DNA of 64,000 bases, taken from assembly GCA_964023205.1 (NCBI GenBank), contig OZ026842.1:34115501-34179500 (forward strand). The letters run 5' to 3'. The notes beneath the pieces are model-generated. The model did not search any database and had not been told where the DNA came from. It saw only the letters and a list, made by a program, of their open reading frames with translations. Below are positions 1 through 11,500 of this stretch, piece after piece. Positions within the stretch are counted from its first letter, which is position 1, and each line of letters opens with the position of its first letter. This DNA comes from Lutraria lutraria. Lineage: Eukaryota; Mollusca; Bivalvia; Venerida; Mactridae. Made by a program: the position numbers and the translations under genes.

Positions 1-130
1 TCTACTGATCCACCAATCATTCCAGTGCAGACTGTGTCCTTTAGCGTTGCCATGACACTTTTGGAAACTGTAAACCAGACTTATCATCAGAATGGTTCTC
101 AAGATTCTCCAAACTTCACCAACAGCTCTG
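1..130 (+). CDS. TfR/GCPII-like gene, exon a (partial at window edge)
   Basis: Open in frame 1 from the first base; donor 'gctctg|gtatga' after 130, phase 1. It encodes 'STDPPIIPVQTVSFSVAMTL', matching the family segment with 'IPV' or 'IPI' just before the central M28-like domain, followed by an Asn-rich stretch with N-glycosylation sequons (NQT, NGS, NFT, NSS). The sequons suit an extracellular domain. The upstream part of the exon or gene is cut by the window edge. Confidence 0.75.
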
Positions 131-3100
131 GTATGATTACATATATATATATTATCTTCATCAGTTTCATCAATGTTGTGGTCATCCATGTTAAGATCCG
201 ATTTCATTTTAAAACAATTTTGTAACTACATGTAATATCATTACCATCAATACTGCCATCATCTTTATTGTTACCATCATCATTTCCATTGCCATCATCA
301 TCCTCATTGTCTTCAGTGTCTACTTCCTTGTCATCATTGTTTCTGTCATCATCATCACCTTCATCATCAGGACAAACGTCAACAATATCTTTGTACTTGT
401 CAACTTATTCAGTATTCAAATAATAAACAGGTTGACTTAAATTGTAACACATGGATTCTGTTATTTTACTACAATCAAGTCATGAACATCATAATGTAAA
501 AAGGGGTTTGGGGGATATTTAATGTTTCTTCAAGGGAATCTTGCCCTGAAGCTCAAACAAGTTGCTTAAGCCTGCCACAATTGAATAGAAATTCTGTTGA
601 TTTAAGATATAAGCAGGTTTTAAATTAAATTATGTTGTATATAAATCAGACTTTACTACATTTCAGATGGTAGCACCTTGGTACTCCTTGAAGTTTACAC
701 AAAACAAGTCATCAAAACTATCAATAATGTGGTTGCCACAATATATGGAGGTCAAGAATCAGGTATATAGTCTTGTATATTTTCTAAGTGACTGCATAGG
801 ATGATGTCTGGTTACCTTATCTATAGTACAGATAAAATTATCGTGTCTTATTGTTCATGGCGGCGGGTAGTGTCCACAACGGTACCCGCTCTCTAATTCA
901 AACAGTTTTATTCGGATTCTCACCAAACTTGATTGACATGTTTATATGGCCATGAGATCCTGGCAAAGTTCAATAACCAGTTCAATCGGCCAAGGCACTT
1001 CTGAGTTATGGCCCTTGACGCTTTGAAAATTGAATTTTGACAGACATATTTTGTGACCTCAGGCACTCTTGTTTCAAGATTGCGAAGATATGGTTAAAAT
1101 CAATTAAAAATTAATTTCCAAAAGGACATACTTGTAGATGTAATAACCGAGACAGTCAATATTTAAGTCATACTACTTACATCCTGAAATAAGTTTTATA
1201 TCTACTAGTTTTGGGTCACGCTGCCAGGTTATTATTGAGGTTTAAATGGTAATTTCACTTTACAGTCTCAGAATATCACTGACAAGCGTCAGTTATTTGT
1301 TACCACTCAAACAATAACATTTTTTATTTCAGATCGTACGGTTGTCATTGGATCTCAAAGGTATAATTATGACAAGAATACAGCTCTTTATGCTAACTCG
1401 GGAATCATGATGGAAGTGGCCAGAAGTATGGGCTACATCAGACAACGAGAACTTTGGCAACCCAGGAGGACTGTAAGATTTGTCTCCCTTGGTAGCTATC
1501 TACCTCATACTGGATTACAGCAATATTTTCTGGTATGAAATTCATATCATTTTCTTCTTTTTATTAAATCTTCACAAAGCCCTGAAGTACTGTTTTGTTT
1601 AAAAAAATTAAGTCATTTTTACTTTTACATCACCCACCGTACGATTTGCTTCCAATGTTACCAGTTGTTTGCCTGAACTAAATATTTTTGCGGCGCTTTG
1701 TGCATAGGGATACATTGTAACCATGTTTTGTCACATTTCAATGAATACAAATATCGAGGGTTCAGCGCAAGAGTGTCGTAACACATATTGAAATAAGAAC
1801 AAGTTATGATAGTGTGGCGCTGAGCCCTCGATATACTCAAAGATCTTGCATTTTTTGTAGGCCAGACATGACTTTTGTCCTGAGCGCACATTAAGTACAC
1901 CTTCCTTTATATATAACAATGTTAATATTCTTAATTATTTTCTATCCAGTTTTTGGTTTTCTTTCCAGAGTCAAAAACATATCTTGCAGCGGGAAGGTGT
2001 AGCATTTCTTGACCTTGACATTGGGCATAACAGGTCAAATGCCACCGAATTCAAGTCTGATATTAGTTTATTGAATCTCATCAAAAAAGCTTATAATATG
2101 GTGAGTGAAGTGTTTGTCTTTTTGTTGTAATCATTTTCTGTTTCGATCTAAGATCCCTTTAAGTTCAAGGTCAGTTCATCAAAGTTCATCTCAAATGTTG
2201 TATGTCTGTTAATTATAGTCATCCATCACATTGAAGTGATTTTGTTGCTATGACAACCATGGTAATTGTTTTTGGGCATCCAAAATGAAGCTGAGCCAAA
2301 TTGAACAGTTCATGAAATGGCGTAAAGTTTCAAGTAAATATTTTCATTGTTTTACTTTCAGGTGCCTGATCCATTGAATCCTGAAATTTCATTGGCTGAA
2401 AGCTGGCCAGAATTTCATCAAGATTCTCTTGCAGCCAATCAGAATGCAGCTAACATGTTTGGTGTTAATGAATTTTCATTATCTCATGTATTAGAAGTTC
2501 CGTCCATATCTATGCAATCCCTGCCGGTTAGGGATTTCAAGGTATTGAATTATTTCTGTATTCCAATTTTAGATCATGCTGTTTATGCTATGCATTATCT
2601 AGAGATAATTTGTTTGTACATTTTGCTGTTTACATGGAAGTCACATGACCAACATCCAAATTTTGTCCATGATTGTTTCAGTTAGACTATTTTTATGCCC
2701 ACACCATTCGAAATGGCTGAAGGGCATGAAGTGTTAACCTCTCAGTCTGTCTGTTCAAAGTTTGGATTCTGGGCAATAACTTAAGTAAAAATTCATGGAT
2801 TTGGTTTCATATTTTACATGAAAGTGTATGATAATAAAATACAAGCCAAGCTTGATTTCCATTTAAGTCCAAACATTTTCACAGCAGTTATGGCCCCTTT
2901 TTGACTTGGCTCTCAACAGGGGCATTCGTATTCTCGGGACACATATCGAGGGTTCAGCGCAACAGTGTTGTAACTCATATTGAAATAAGAACAAGTTACG
3001 ACAGTGTTGCGCTGAGCCCTCGATATCTAGTTTATAAATCAGAATTCTGTAGTTTATGTTAAAGACACAAGATGATTTTGTTAGATTTTCTGGTACAATG

Positions 3101-5524
3101 TTGTAATTCTACAAATCATTGATCAGTTTTGTATTATATTGAAGGAGTTTGGTTAGAATCATTTTCTGTTGTACTGCAATGATATACGTTTTCTGTACAT
3201 CTCTGTTCTATGCTGCTCTGCTCTGCTCTGATGTAGTGCTACATGGCTCTTCTCTATCCTTCCTACTTTGCTCAGTTACTTAATGGTTTGTTTAACTATC
3301 CATTAATAATGGTAATAATAAATTATAGTGTTTTTTTTACTTCAGCTTTCAAAGAATCTCTTGCCAAGGGAGAGAAGTAGGGAATTAAAATACCAATTAG
3401 CTGTAGGACGAGTTGTCTCCCTTACTTCATTAATGCTGCTTGACAGCCCTATTCTGCCATTTGATGTCAGTTTATTTACTGAAGTCATAGAAAATTCAAT
3501 TAACAAGACTATAGACAAATTTAACACAAATTTCCCTGGAATAGGTGAGTATAATTAGTTTAAACCAAGTAAAGTTTTATTTTTTATCTGTAAATTTTTT
3601 TTTCAGTAAATTGCAGATTATTTCTTGATAAAAACTTTTTAGTTACCTCTGTTTGATATGTTATATTAAATTAATCTAAGAATTACTTTGAAAATGTATC
3701 AAATGTTGTACAATTGCTGATTTTACTGGTCTATGAAATGAACAATAAAAAGTCTGTTCATGTATGAGAGTCAGTCAATAAGTCCTGTCACATGGCTTTT
3801 ATCTTTTTAAAATACAAAAGCAATCCACCTGAAACCTTCCATACAGTAACTACATTACAATTTAAGTTAGATAACACCATTTTGGGAGGTGCATTTTATT
3901 TGGTATGTATTTTAAAAACCATGTAGCAGCTAGTACTTATTGACTGACCCTCCTATGCAATATGTAAACAAAAATAATGTTGTTACTAAAAACTTTAGGA
4001 AATTTTACATTATGATTGTTTTATAATTGTTTCAGGTACATCTGGCAATAATTCAATGTTTTTTTTCAGAGTTTATATTTCCCCATTCAGAACTTGCAAT
4101 GATTATTCTTTCATTTTCAAAAATGTCTTACATTCCTTTAATGTATCGGCATAGATTGAAATCGCTAAAATAACATAAAATGATATTCAGTCCAGGAGGA
4201 AGATATCGGAAGGTTGGGTAATCTGAAATGAACACTTATTATTACTCCTTACTTGTATTCTAGATATGTGACAATTCTTTTTTCTTTACGCAGATCTCAT
4301 TTTATCCAAAGCCAAAGAATTGTCTCACATGGCCAAAAGTATAAAGACTAGTCTGAAAGATTGTTCCAAGTTCAGCATTGTTAATGATGCACTAATGAGA
4401 TTTGAAAATATTTTCTCAATTGAAAGGTAAGCGAAATAATTAATGATATATTTTGTTTATTTATATGAAAAAATGTGTTTGCTTTTATGTGAGTCAAACT
4501 TTTTACAGTTGGTTGGTAGGCATTTTGTTTATTAACGTTTTTTTATATTAAATAATTAATTTGTGCTGAAAATAAATTGCTAGAATGAAGAATGTTAAAA
4601 ATATTTTTGTCAAAATCCGAAATATTTTCTTTGGTTCATGATATTTTTGAATAAGTCATGCCTCTTAACTGCAAACCAACAATTTTTAAAGTATGTCCAA
4701 AATATTTGATATTTTATTAAAAATGGATGTTGCATTCTTAGTATGAGGCAGTGTGACAATAATAAGATAAATCTATTGACAAAAGATGTCCATCCCCAAT
4801 CTCTCCATATTGAAAACCTTAGCCATAACCAGGGCTCAGAGATTAGTGTGTCGGATGTGTAAACTGGCAATCTGGGTTCCATTCCTGGTCGCAGCAGGTC
4901 ATTCCCTTCCATAAGAATTTGACGACAATGTTAATATTCCTTCACGTGAGGAAAACTTGTATGGTGGAATGGCCACCGAATTTGAATGAAAAATTGTTGA
5001 AAAACAGCGTAAAAAAAACAAAACAAACAAGCCAAAACAAACAAACAAACCATGTTGCTAAGTGCATGAATGTTTGAGAACTGGTTGTAACTGGCAGGTC
5101 AACCATGAACACTGACTATTCCTGATACAGTATGTAGTTAGTAATAGATGGAATGAGAAATTATATCTTGGTGTGCAACAAAATGAAACTTCACTTGATC
5201 AATTTGTTTGTCATAATCGGGACTGAATTAATTGTATAAGATTTTACTCAGCTTTGTCGAGAAAGTCGAATACCTTCATAAACAACGTTGGATACTTCAA
5301 ACTGTCAACGTTAGAATGTTATTATGTTTGTTTATTTCTGTCATTTCAGTTCTCATGGAAATAATCAATTTTTAGATGGACAGACTGGTACATTGTCTGT
5401 AGTTCTAAATTCTCTAGATGGCCATGTGTTGAATGCAGATAAGGACACAGTCACAAATTTACTTCATATGATTTTGTCTATGCTACAAGAGGCACAGCGT
5501 GAGATTGAATCATTAGCTGTTTGA
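1..5524 (+). CDS. Transferrin receptor / glutamate carboxypeptidase II-like protein, 3' part of gene (8 exons)
   Basis: Gene-level entry; the coding exons are 1-130, 667-762, 1333-1532, 1969-2100, 2362-2541, 3346-3544, 4294-4426 and 5350-5524. All introns are GT..AG and all phases agree. The 5' part, including cytoplasmic tail, membrane anchor and protease-associated domain, lies outside the window. The order of motifs follows the family: 'PPIIPVQTVS' at the end of the apical part, 'RTVVIGSQRYNYDKN' and 'WQPRRTVRFVSLGSY' in the M28 fold, 'SPILPFDVSLFTEV' opening the dimerisation domain, then 'IVNDALMRFENIFS' and a C-terminal helix 'NLLHMILSMLQEAQREIESL'. The metal-binding residues of glutamate carboxypeptidase II appear replaced (His to Gln, Asp to Tyr, Glu-Glu pair lost), as in transferrin receptor 1. 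I infer a catalytically dead, receptor-like type II membrane glycoprotein. Its ligand cannot be told from sequence. Confidence 0.85.
233..372. repeat. Imperfect CAT/TCA-rich trinucleotide region
   Basis: Low-complexity run of 'catcat', 'ccatcatc' and 'tcatcatcatca' units in the first intron seen of the receptor gene. Confidence 0.6.
667..762 (+). CDS. TfR/GCPII-like gene, exon b
   Basis: Acceptor 'actacatttcag|atgg' and donor 'atcag|gtatat'; phase 1 on both sides. It encodes 'DGSTLVLLEVYTKQVIKTIN' and 'NVVATIYGGQESG'. This corresponds to the strand pair before the family's 'NV.G.I.G...PD.YV' segment, though it is diverged from vertebrate sequences as I remember them. Confidence 0.75.
845..1075. 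repeat. Dispersed repeat in intron b/c
   Basis: The block from 'catggcggcgggtagtg' through 'cttctgagttatggccctt' to 'gtgacctcaggcactcttg' resembles a dispersed repeat I associate with mollusc genomes. It is non-coding in this window. Boundaries are approximate. Confidence 0.4.
1333..1532 (+). CDS. TfR/GCPII-like gene, exon c (degenerate M28 core)
   Basis: Acceptor 'tatttcag|atcg', donor 'tttctg|gtatga'; enters in phase 1 and leaves in phase 0. It encodes the start of the M28-like fold: 'DRTVVIGSQRYNYDKNTALY', then 'ANSGIMMEVARSMG' and 'WQPRRTVRFVSLGSYLPHTG'. In active glutamate carboxypeptidase II this stretch carries zinc ligands (His of GGHRD, Asp of IDPQSG, Glu-Glu of DAEEFG). Here they align with Gln, Tyr and Tyr/Leu. 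TfR1 also has Gln at the first site. A peptidase function is therefore unlikely. Confidence 0.85.
1751..1834. mobile_element. 84-bp near-palindromic MITE-like element, copy 1
   Basis: It runs from 'atatcgagggttcagcgcaa' to 'gcgctgagccctcgatat'. The two arms are nearly perfect inverted repeats around a short AT-rich loop ('attgaaataagaac'). A closely similar copy of the same length lies at 2943-3026. It sits in the intron after exon c. A TA at each end would fit a TA target duplication, but this is not proven. Confidence 0.8.
1969..2100 (+). CDS. TfR/GCPII-like gene, exon d
   Basis: Acceptor 'ttctttccag|agtc', donor 'aatatg|gtgagt', phase 0 at both ends, 44 codons. It encodes 'SQKHILQREGVAFLDLDIGH', equivalent to the family's 'LQERGVAYINAD' strand, and then 'NRSNATEF', which contains a sequon, and 'LLNLIKKAYNM', equivalent to the helix 'L...V.NLTKELK'. 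A competing acceptor lies 18 bases upstream ('tctatccag'). The downstream one gives the better family match. Confidence 0.8.
2362..2541 (+). CDS. TfR/GCPII-like gene, exon e
   Basis: Acceptor 'ttactttcag|gtgc', donor 'ttcaag|gtattg', phase 0 at both ends, 60 codons. It encodes the 'PDPLNPEISLAESWPEFHQD' region (family: 'LYESW'), and 'GVNEFSLSHVLEVPSISMQS', in the place where GCPII has its substrate-pocket and last zinc-ligand segment. The final zinc-ligand His motif of the peptidases is not evident. Confidence 0.8.
2943..3026. mobile_element. 84-bp near-palindromic MITE-like element, copy 2
   Basis: Same element as 1751-1834 with a handful of substitutions; same boundaries 'atatcgaggg' and 'ccctcgatat'. 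It lies in the intron after exon e. Confidence 0.8.
3346..3544 (+). CDS. TfR/GCPII-like gene, exon f (start of dimerisation domain)
   Basis: Acceptor 'tttttacttcag|cttt', donor 'ggaatag|gtgagt', phase 0 in and phase 1 out. It encodes 'LAVGRVVSLTSLMLLDSPIL' followed by 'PFDVSLFTEVIENSINK'. The 'D/NSxxLPFD' element is a strong hallmark of the TfR-like dimerisation domain (family Pfam PF04253). A sequon NKT follows. Confidence 0.85.
3765..3953. mobile_element. 189-bp mariner-like MITE
   Basis: Terminal inverted repeats of about 19 bp ('tgagagtcagtcaataagt' and 'acttattgactgaccctcc'), each flanked by TA. The length is short and there is no coding capacity. TA duplication plus short TIRs fits the Tc1/mariner group (inference). 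It is located in the intron after exon f. Confidence 0.65.
4294..4426 (+). CDS. TfR/GCPII-like gene, exon g (dimerisation domain)
   Basis: Acceptor 'tttctttacgcag|atct', donor 'gaaag|gtaagc', phase 1 in and phase 2 out. It encodes 'DLILSKAKELSHMAKSIKTS' and 'IVNDALMRFENIFSIE', which matches the family helix 'MMNDQLMFLERAF' in position and spacing. Confidence 0.85.
4830..5052 (+). mobile_element. tRNA-derived SINE with A-rich tail
   Basis: The head carries a box A-like 'ggctcagagattagtgtg' and a box B-like 'gggttccattcc'. The 3' end is an A-rich tail with 'aaacaaacaaac' units. It ends about 45 bases before the left breakpoint of the tandem duplication. Confidence 0.6.
5350..5524 (+). CDS. TfR/GCPII-like gene, terminal exon (copy A)
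   Basis: Acceptor 'tctgtcatttcag|ttct', phase 2 in, stop TGA at 5522-5524. It encodes 'SSHGNNQFLDGQTGTLSVVL' and ends 'EIESLAV'. The 'SSHG/N' element matches the family's '[20 protein letters not shown]' segment, and the C-terminal helix matches the last helix of the dimerisation domain. An AATAAA at 5543-5548 follows closely. This exon lies inside the left copy of the tandem duplication, so a near-identical second terminal exon exists at 15453-15627. Confidence 0.85.
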
Positions 5525-5542
5525 TTTTGTTTAACCAAAGAC

Positions 5543-5548
5543 AATAAA
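5543..5548 (+). terminator. Poly(A) signal AATAAA, copy A
   Basis: Canonical AATAAA 19 bases after the stop codon of the receptor gene's first terminal exon. It is unusually close to the stop, so longer 3' UTR forms using later signals are possible. Confidence 0.5.
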
Positions 5549-8500
5549 TTATTCCATTAAGTGTTCAAAATTATATTTTGGATGGCTTGAAGATGTGTGA
5601 GGTTCTGATGAATGCCAGTAGACTGGGATATGAAGTTTGTTCATTTCAAGATGGACTGTTTCTGTATACTGTCAAATCCGTGTTAGCAGCCACCTCCGAA
5701 TAAAGGTCACCTTGTGAATAAAGGCCATTTTTAAAAAAAAACATCTTTGATCATGTAGTACAAAATAACCTGCGAATAAGGCCTCCTGTCAAGAAAGGCC
5801 AAAATTAGTCTTTTCCAAGGATGGCCTTTAATCACAGATTTGACTGCACAGGTTTATCATGATACTGTCCTCATGCAGTACATGTATGTTATAGCATTGG
5901 TCTTAATTGGCCATAAATCATACTCTCAGGCATATTCAAGTTATTTTATGTCTGATTAAATGAGAGAAAAGCGTTCATCCAATGTGAATGAATCTGTGAT
6001 GTGGAAAGACAAAGTGAATTAATCTGTGTTTCATGAATGATTTAGTTGCGATGATGATCATGTTCCTAAGACATTTCCACTAAGTATACATTCATTACAA
6101 TTATGCTGTGAAATTTGCTGCCAATTAATACCTTAAGCATTTCCATCTTTGCCATTTATTGTATTTACAGATTTGAATTTTAATGCTTAATAATTTTGGT
6201 ATCATTAAAATTTTGTATTTATTAAAGTTGCACTCCTGTTATAAACATCTAAGACATCTAATATATAATTAACAATGTGTAGTTAACCAGATGTATCCCT
6301 AGGGTCTTCATGCACAGGCAAAGCAGGAGCATTTGTCAATGACTTTGACAGCTGGGTGAAAAAAGAAAAACAACTAGATAATACACAGTTGCGTCTACTG
6401 GCGCCATGCCATAGGACCGCAATATTACTTATCACTTCATTATTACTTCGGTGACATTTTTGTTGACAATTTTATGTTTGGAATTCATTATCAGTTTTAT
6501 AAACAGCAATCAATGCTATGGTAGTTTGAAGCAAAGTCACGTGCTGCTGTTCATATTCTAGTCATCTGAATGCAACCCCAGGACATTTACCCCCCAAGAA
6601 ATGGTACTTAGGGCATCCATGTATGATCATTTTTTCATTGAGGAGGGAGGGATGTCTGTGGGGAAAACATCAGATTATCCTGATCCTATATTTTGTGTAT
6701 TAATTAATTACCTCAAATTCCTGAAAGTCCTTTTTTTATTGGGATTAAAATAAAAAGTAAACTGAATGCATACCCAGGGTATTAATTCAGTTTATGTATA
6801 AAACACACTCTGATAGTATTCTGATGTACAGAAAGTACTTATGGCATTAGCCACTTTATAGAATGACTTTGATCATGGAAATGGATAAGAAAAAAACTTA
6901 TAGAAAAACACTTTAGTCTCACCTTTCCCCAAAGACTTTCTTCTTAACACACCCAAAACAGTGTTTTATCATCTATTTTTTGCATGTTTTTATAAAATGT
7001 AGTTGAACCTGTGTTGGTGACCACCTCCCAGTAAAGGTCATTCTTTTAAAAATGTTTTTGTTATAAAAATACTATGACTGATTGCAATTTTTTATTTTCT
7101 GTTAGAATCTTTAAGGTCAGCACAAAAGGTAGTGCCGCTCAGGTAGCTAGAAACACAATTAATTTGTTTTGGCCTTAGCAATAAACATTTTCCTTGTTTT
7201 TATTTTTGTGATTATTATTCTTGTTATAAAATCTCATGATTTCTCTAATTGTATTGGTTCTGTTATATTTATATTGAATGTGGTTATTTCCTTATTTGAT
7301 TTTTTGTGTACTATTTTCCATGATTGTTCGCAATAATTTCCCATATCATCGGTGTGACGCAGCTATTTGTCTGCGGCAGTATTCAATTGTTAATTATCGT
7401 TTTTCTCTGTTGTTTCTTCCTTGGTTGATTTTCGTGCTAAAGTGTTATGATTTTGACTTAAATAGATTTTAGCTTCTGAATGCTTTTGAACAATTATTAG
7501 ATTTAGCTGCTTACAGTCTGGTTTACAGTAATCAATTTCTCAGATTGTATTTTATTATCAATAATGCAAAGCCTAGAGGTTTCCAACTGTTTTTTGTCCT
7601 AAATTAATGTTCGTTCAAAGATAAAATGATCTTTTGGGTTATATTATATACAGTAAAAACCATCGTCTGAGACTGGTTTGTCAGATGCTCTAAAGTACAT
7701 AAGATTTTGTCTGTTTAAAGTAATTGAAGATATTAGGTCTTGTAGTCTGATTCTGGTTTGGATCAGTCAAACAATAATGTATCTGTTTTCTTATATTTTA
7801 GATCAAAATGTAGTTATGACCCTTTTTGTTTAACCAAATCATGAAGGTATTTATTTATTTTTATTGTACAACCTCTCCAGAGGGGGCAACAACCTCCCTT
7901 CAACAACAGTATGATTTTTTTCGCACTTCATGATTTAACTGTTAATTTTAACCTCTGTAGAACAACAACCTCTCAACAACAACATGATCTTACTTCTCAC
8001 AAAGGGTGTTGCTTAAGAGAGGTTGCCCTGTGCATCCTTATATTTTGGATTGGATGTTCATTTCTAGATGAGAAGTATTCTCTCTGACTAGAACTCACTA
8101 AATTAATGGAATGGATAATTTTTGTTACATACATCGTAATTACCATTTAGTCTAGAAAACCTCCTTATTACATTAGAGCTTCTCATTACTAAAGCTTGGT
8201 TTAATAGGGGATAAACAAACGCATAAATAAATATCTTGTTCCATGGTATTTCAGTTGTATATAGTGGTCAGTTCACCTAACCAAGCTGGGTTGAGTATTA
8301 AGAACATATATTGTTTCTAATTTTGGACCCAGGATCTCACAGAAATTAAAGGCACTTATAGAATAAGGTATCAGGCTACAGACTGAAGAAAGTCGAGCAG
8401 TTGCCCCCCACTTCCCAATAATCTCACATCATGTGGAAGTTCCTTGACAAATACAAAAGTGAACATTATCTCATTCTGAGTAACATATCTGTAAGCTTTT

Positions 8501-11500
8501 CACACAAACCTTTTATCAGAGGTCTACTTTGTTCATAAAATTGTCAATTTTTGATAAGTAATTCAAAAACGTGTATGTGACCACATCCTTTTTGGTTTCA
8601 ATATGATACCCAAAATGCATGCTTTTGTTTTTCTTAATGTGTGTATTTTGTTGTCATAAACTTTCACGATCATGTTCAACTTTAGCAGTTTGCTTCCATT
8701 TAAGCCTTCTTTGTGACTTTTTTTGTCAAGAAATTCTGATAATCAAAGAATTTCTGTGGCTTTTCCTGTGAATTAAAACATCTTTTGTCTACAGTGTATT
8801 GCATGAAAGAAATTGTTTCGCTTAGTCATAATACTTCAAACATATATGGCTTTAGTTTTTGTTTGACAAGTATCTTGTGCTGAGATGTTGACAGAGATAT
8901 ATGTTAGGGATAAAGGTAGTAGGATGAAGGTTCATATCTGGTAGAACTTGGAATTTCCATGTTTCTTAACCAGTAACCAGACTCTTGGATTAAATCTAAC
9001 TACAGTGTAAGCTCCATGTACGGTCACCTCTGAACAACAGTCACCCATTTGTTACAGTCAGAATACTAGCATCACAAATTGACATTTTACTCTATTTTCA
9101 CTCTCTCAACTACAGCCACCTCCTCACAACAGCCATATTTTGTCATTCACATTGATGGCTGTTGTAGGGAGGTTGCACATTAGAAATAATTCCTGGTCAA
9201 ATGTAATCAAATTTTTACACAATCTCTTTCAGACTCAACCTCAAAAGTTAAATGACAGATGTTAAAATAGATTAATATTCGTACAATTTGGTGCAGTTGC
9301 ATTTTTTCTAGTTTCATTACTTTCTTTTTTGTTTACATGTATTTTCTTTCTTCTATATTTTGAACATAGCATTAATAGATTTAATGCACATTAAATTATC
9401 ATTTGTTCTGATTCCATTTGTACATTTTTTGTTCAATATGTTTGTGTTAATTTTCTTTTTTTAGTTTGAATTAATATTTGTATAGAATGAATATCATTGT
9501 TTGTGTATATTCAGTGACTTAAAAATGACTGGATCATTTATGTGCAATTTTTTATATTAATCTTTTGTATTTCGATATGTTTTGTGTTTAATTTTCACAG
9601 AATTAAAATGTCTGACAAAGAATTAAAAAAAAATTGTGTTTCTTATTTTTGTTAATTATCCAAGTAATTAACTGAAGTTAATCTATGGTGAAGTTAATTG
9701 GGAAGAACATTCAAGCACATAAAATTGACACAACTGTAATGAACATGATTACAATGCTGTCGCAAAGACTGATAAGTCAAGAAAAAATAATGAGTTGTGT
9801 TTCCAGTTATTTAACAAAACTAATTGGGTGGGTAAGGTATTGGTCCAAAAATTTTCTAAATATATCTTTCATGATTTTGACGCACAATGTTACTTAGGAC
9901 TTGTCTGTAGGAATTATAGGGTTGGCTGAAAAAAGGTCGGTCAATAACCAGAAACTCTTATTTCAGTCATTACCATGCTGCTTGTAAGATTTATTTTTAG
10001 TTCTGTCTGTTTTGAAGAAAAAGTTGAACTATTGTGATCACTGCGTCATTTGCGTCAGCGTCTGTGCAAAAACTTTAATGTAGCCCATAACTGATCTGAC
10101 TGAGGCGGTCAACAGATGAGCGTTGGCACCGCTTGCAGCGCTCTTGTTTTATATAATCTGTCCACTGAACAAGCAGGCATTTAAGACGTTTAACGCCCAT
10201 AAAGACAGAATGAGAAATGTGGAAATGCCCCCAATCAGGTTATCAGACGTTTGGTAAATGGAAACTAATTTTTTCCTATTTTTGATAATAATGACATTGA
10301 CCCAAGAAACCCCAAATACAATCCCCAGCTACCGAACAGAAATCAATGGACGCTGCAGTCGTTCTTCATGAATAGTATTAGTATTTAGTGACATACACGT
10401 TTACGTGAGTTAAACGAATTCTTTACCAGTACTAATTTCCATGTTCTCCGAAAGTAATTCTCAACATAAACGGTCAGCAACAAAGATTGGTCATCGACAT
10501 AATGTTTTCATAAAAAAGTCCTTGATATATTTTTCTGATTCGGGATGGACACCACCTTACAGTATCGGAAAAGTGTATGTTAGGCGTCCGTCAGTCATCA
10601 ACGGCTATCGAGAAGCGCGTTGAGAAAGAAGCACGTTGAGAAGTTAATGATGAGCCACGTCTTTTCCAAGCAAAATATCTAATGGATAGTCGGGGTGTGA
10701 TTCTTCCTCTTTTCAGCAGATTTCCTCCTTTTAGTTATAAAACAAAACGGTCCAGATTCAGTCTGACCTACTCAAAAATTATGTTTTTGCAAGAGTAAGG
10801 GGGGGGGGGGGGGTATGGTATTTTAGCTTTTTTTGTTCTTGGAGTAATCACATCCCTATTTATTAGTCTTCGATAACGCAATAGTGTACATGGTGGGTAC
10901 AACTACTCTTCAGATCGCAACGTTGTTGGTCACACTGTCTTGCCACGAGATACCCAGTCTTCTCAAGTGAATCACATTCAATGTGTACACTACGGTAGCG
11001 CTATTGTTAGGCAAACGTAGCACAAACGTAGTGACGTCACGCTATGTATAGAACGAATCACATTGAGTTTCCTTTCACGTGTGCCATTGTGCGGGATATG
11101 TGGTCCATGATTCTGATTCGCTGCTGTATAGCAGAGTGCTGAGAATGCTGGGCCCATACTACTTAATATTTACGGGGAATGGTTAATTAAGATGATCGTT
11201 CTGCAAATCTGTTTGGATGAGTTTGGTAAGAGCTATGGATGCCATGCCTAGGCGTTAGTTGAACTGTTCATCCAATGATAGATAGGTTCATGAACTGATC
11301 ATAATGAACAACATCAATCTGTGTTCCCTGGAATGTTATGATGCATTGACAATTTTAGTGCTATTTAATCAAACGTGTGTCTAAAAAAAGATTATTGTAT
11401 ACCACGATTCTGGTGAGAAACGCTTTCAGAACATCTCTATCAATTCGATACAGTAATTGATATTAACACGAACATTATTCATTTCCTTAATAAAGGCTAT

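Noticed and set aside
7278..7472. 64-codon open frame identical in both duplicate copies (also 17367-17561)
   Set aside because: AT-rich, no splice context, no motif; identity is explained by the recent duplication.
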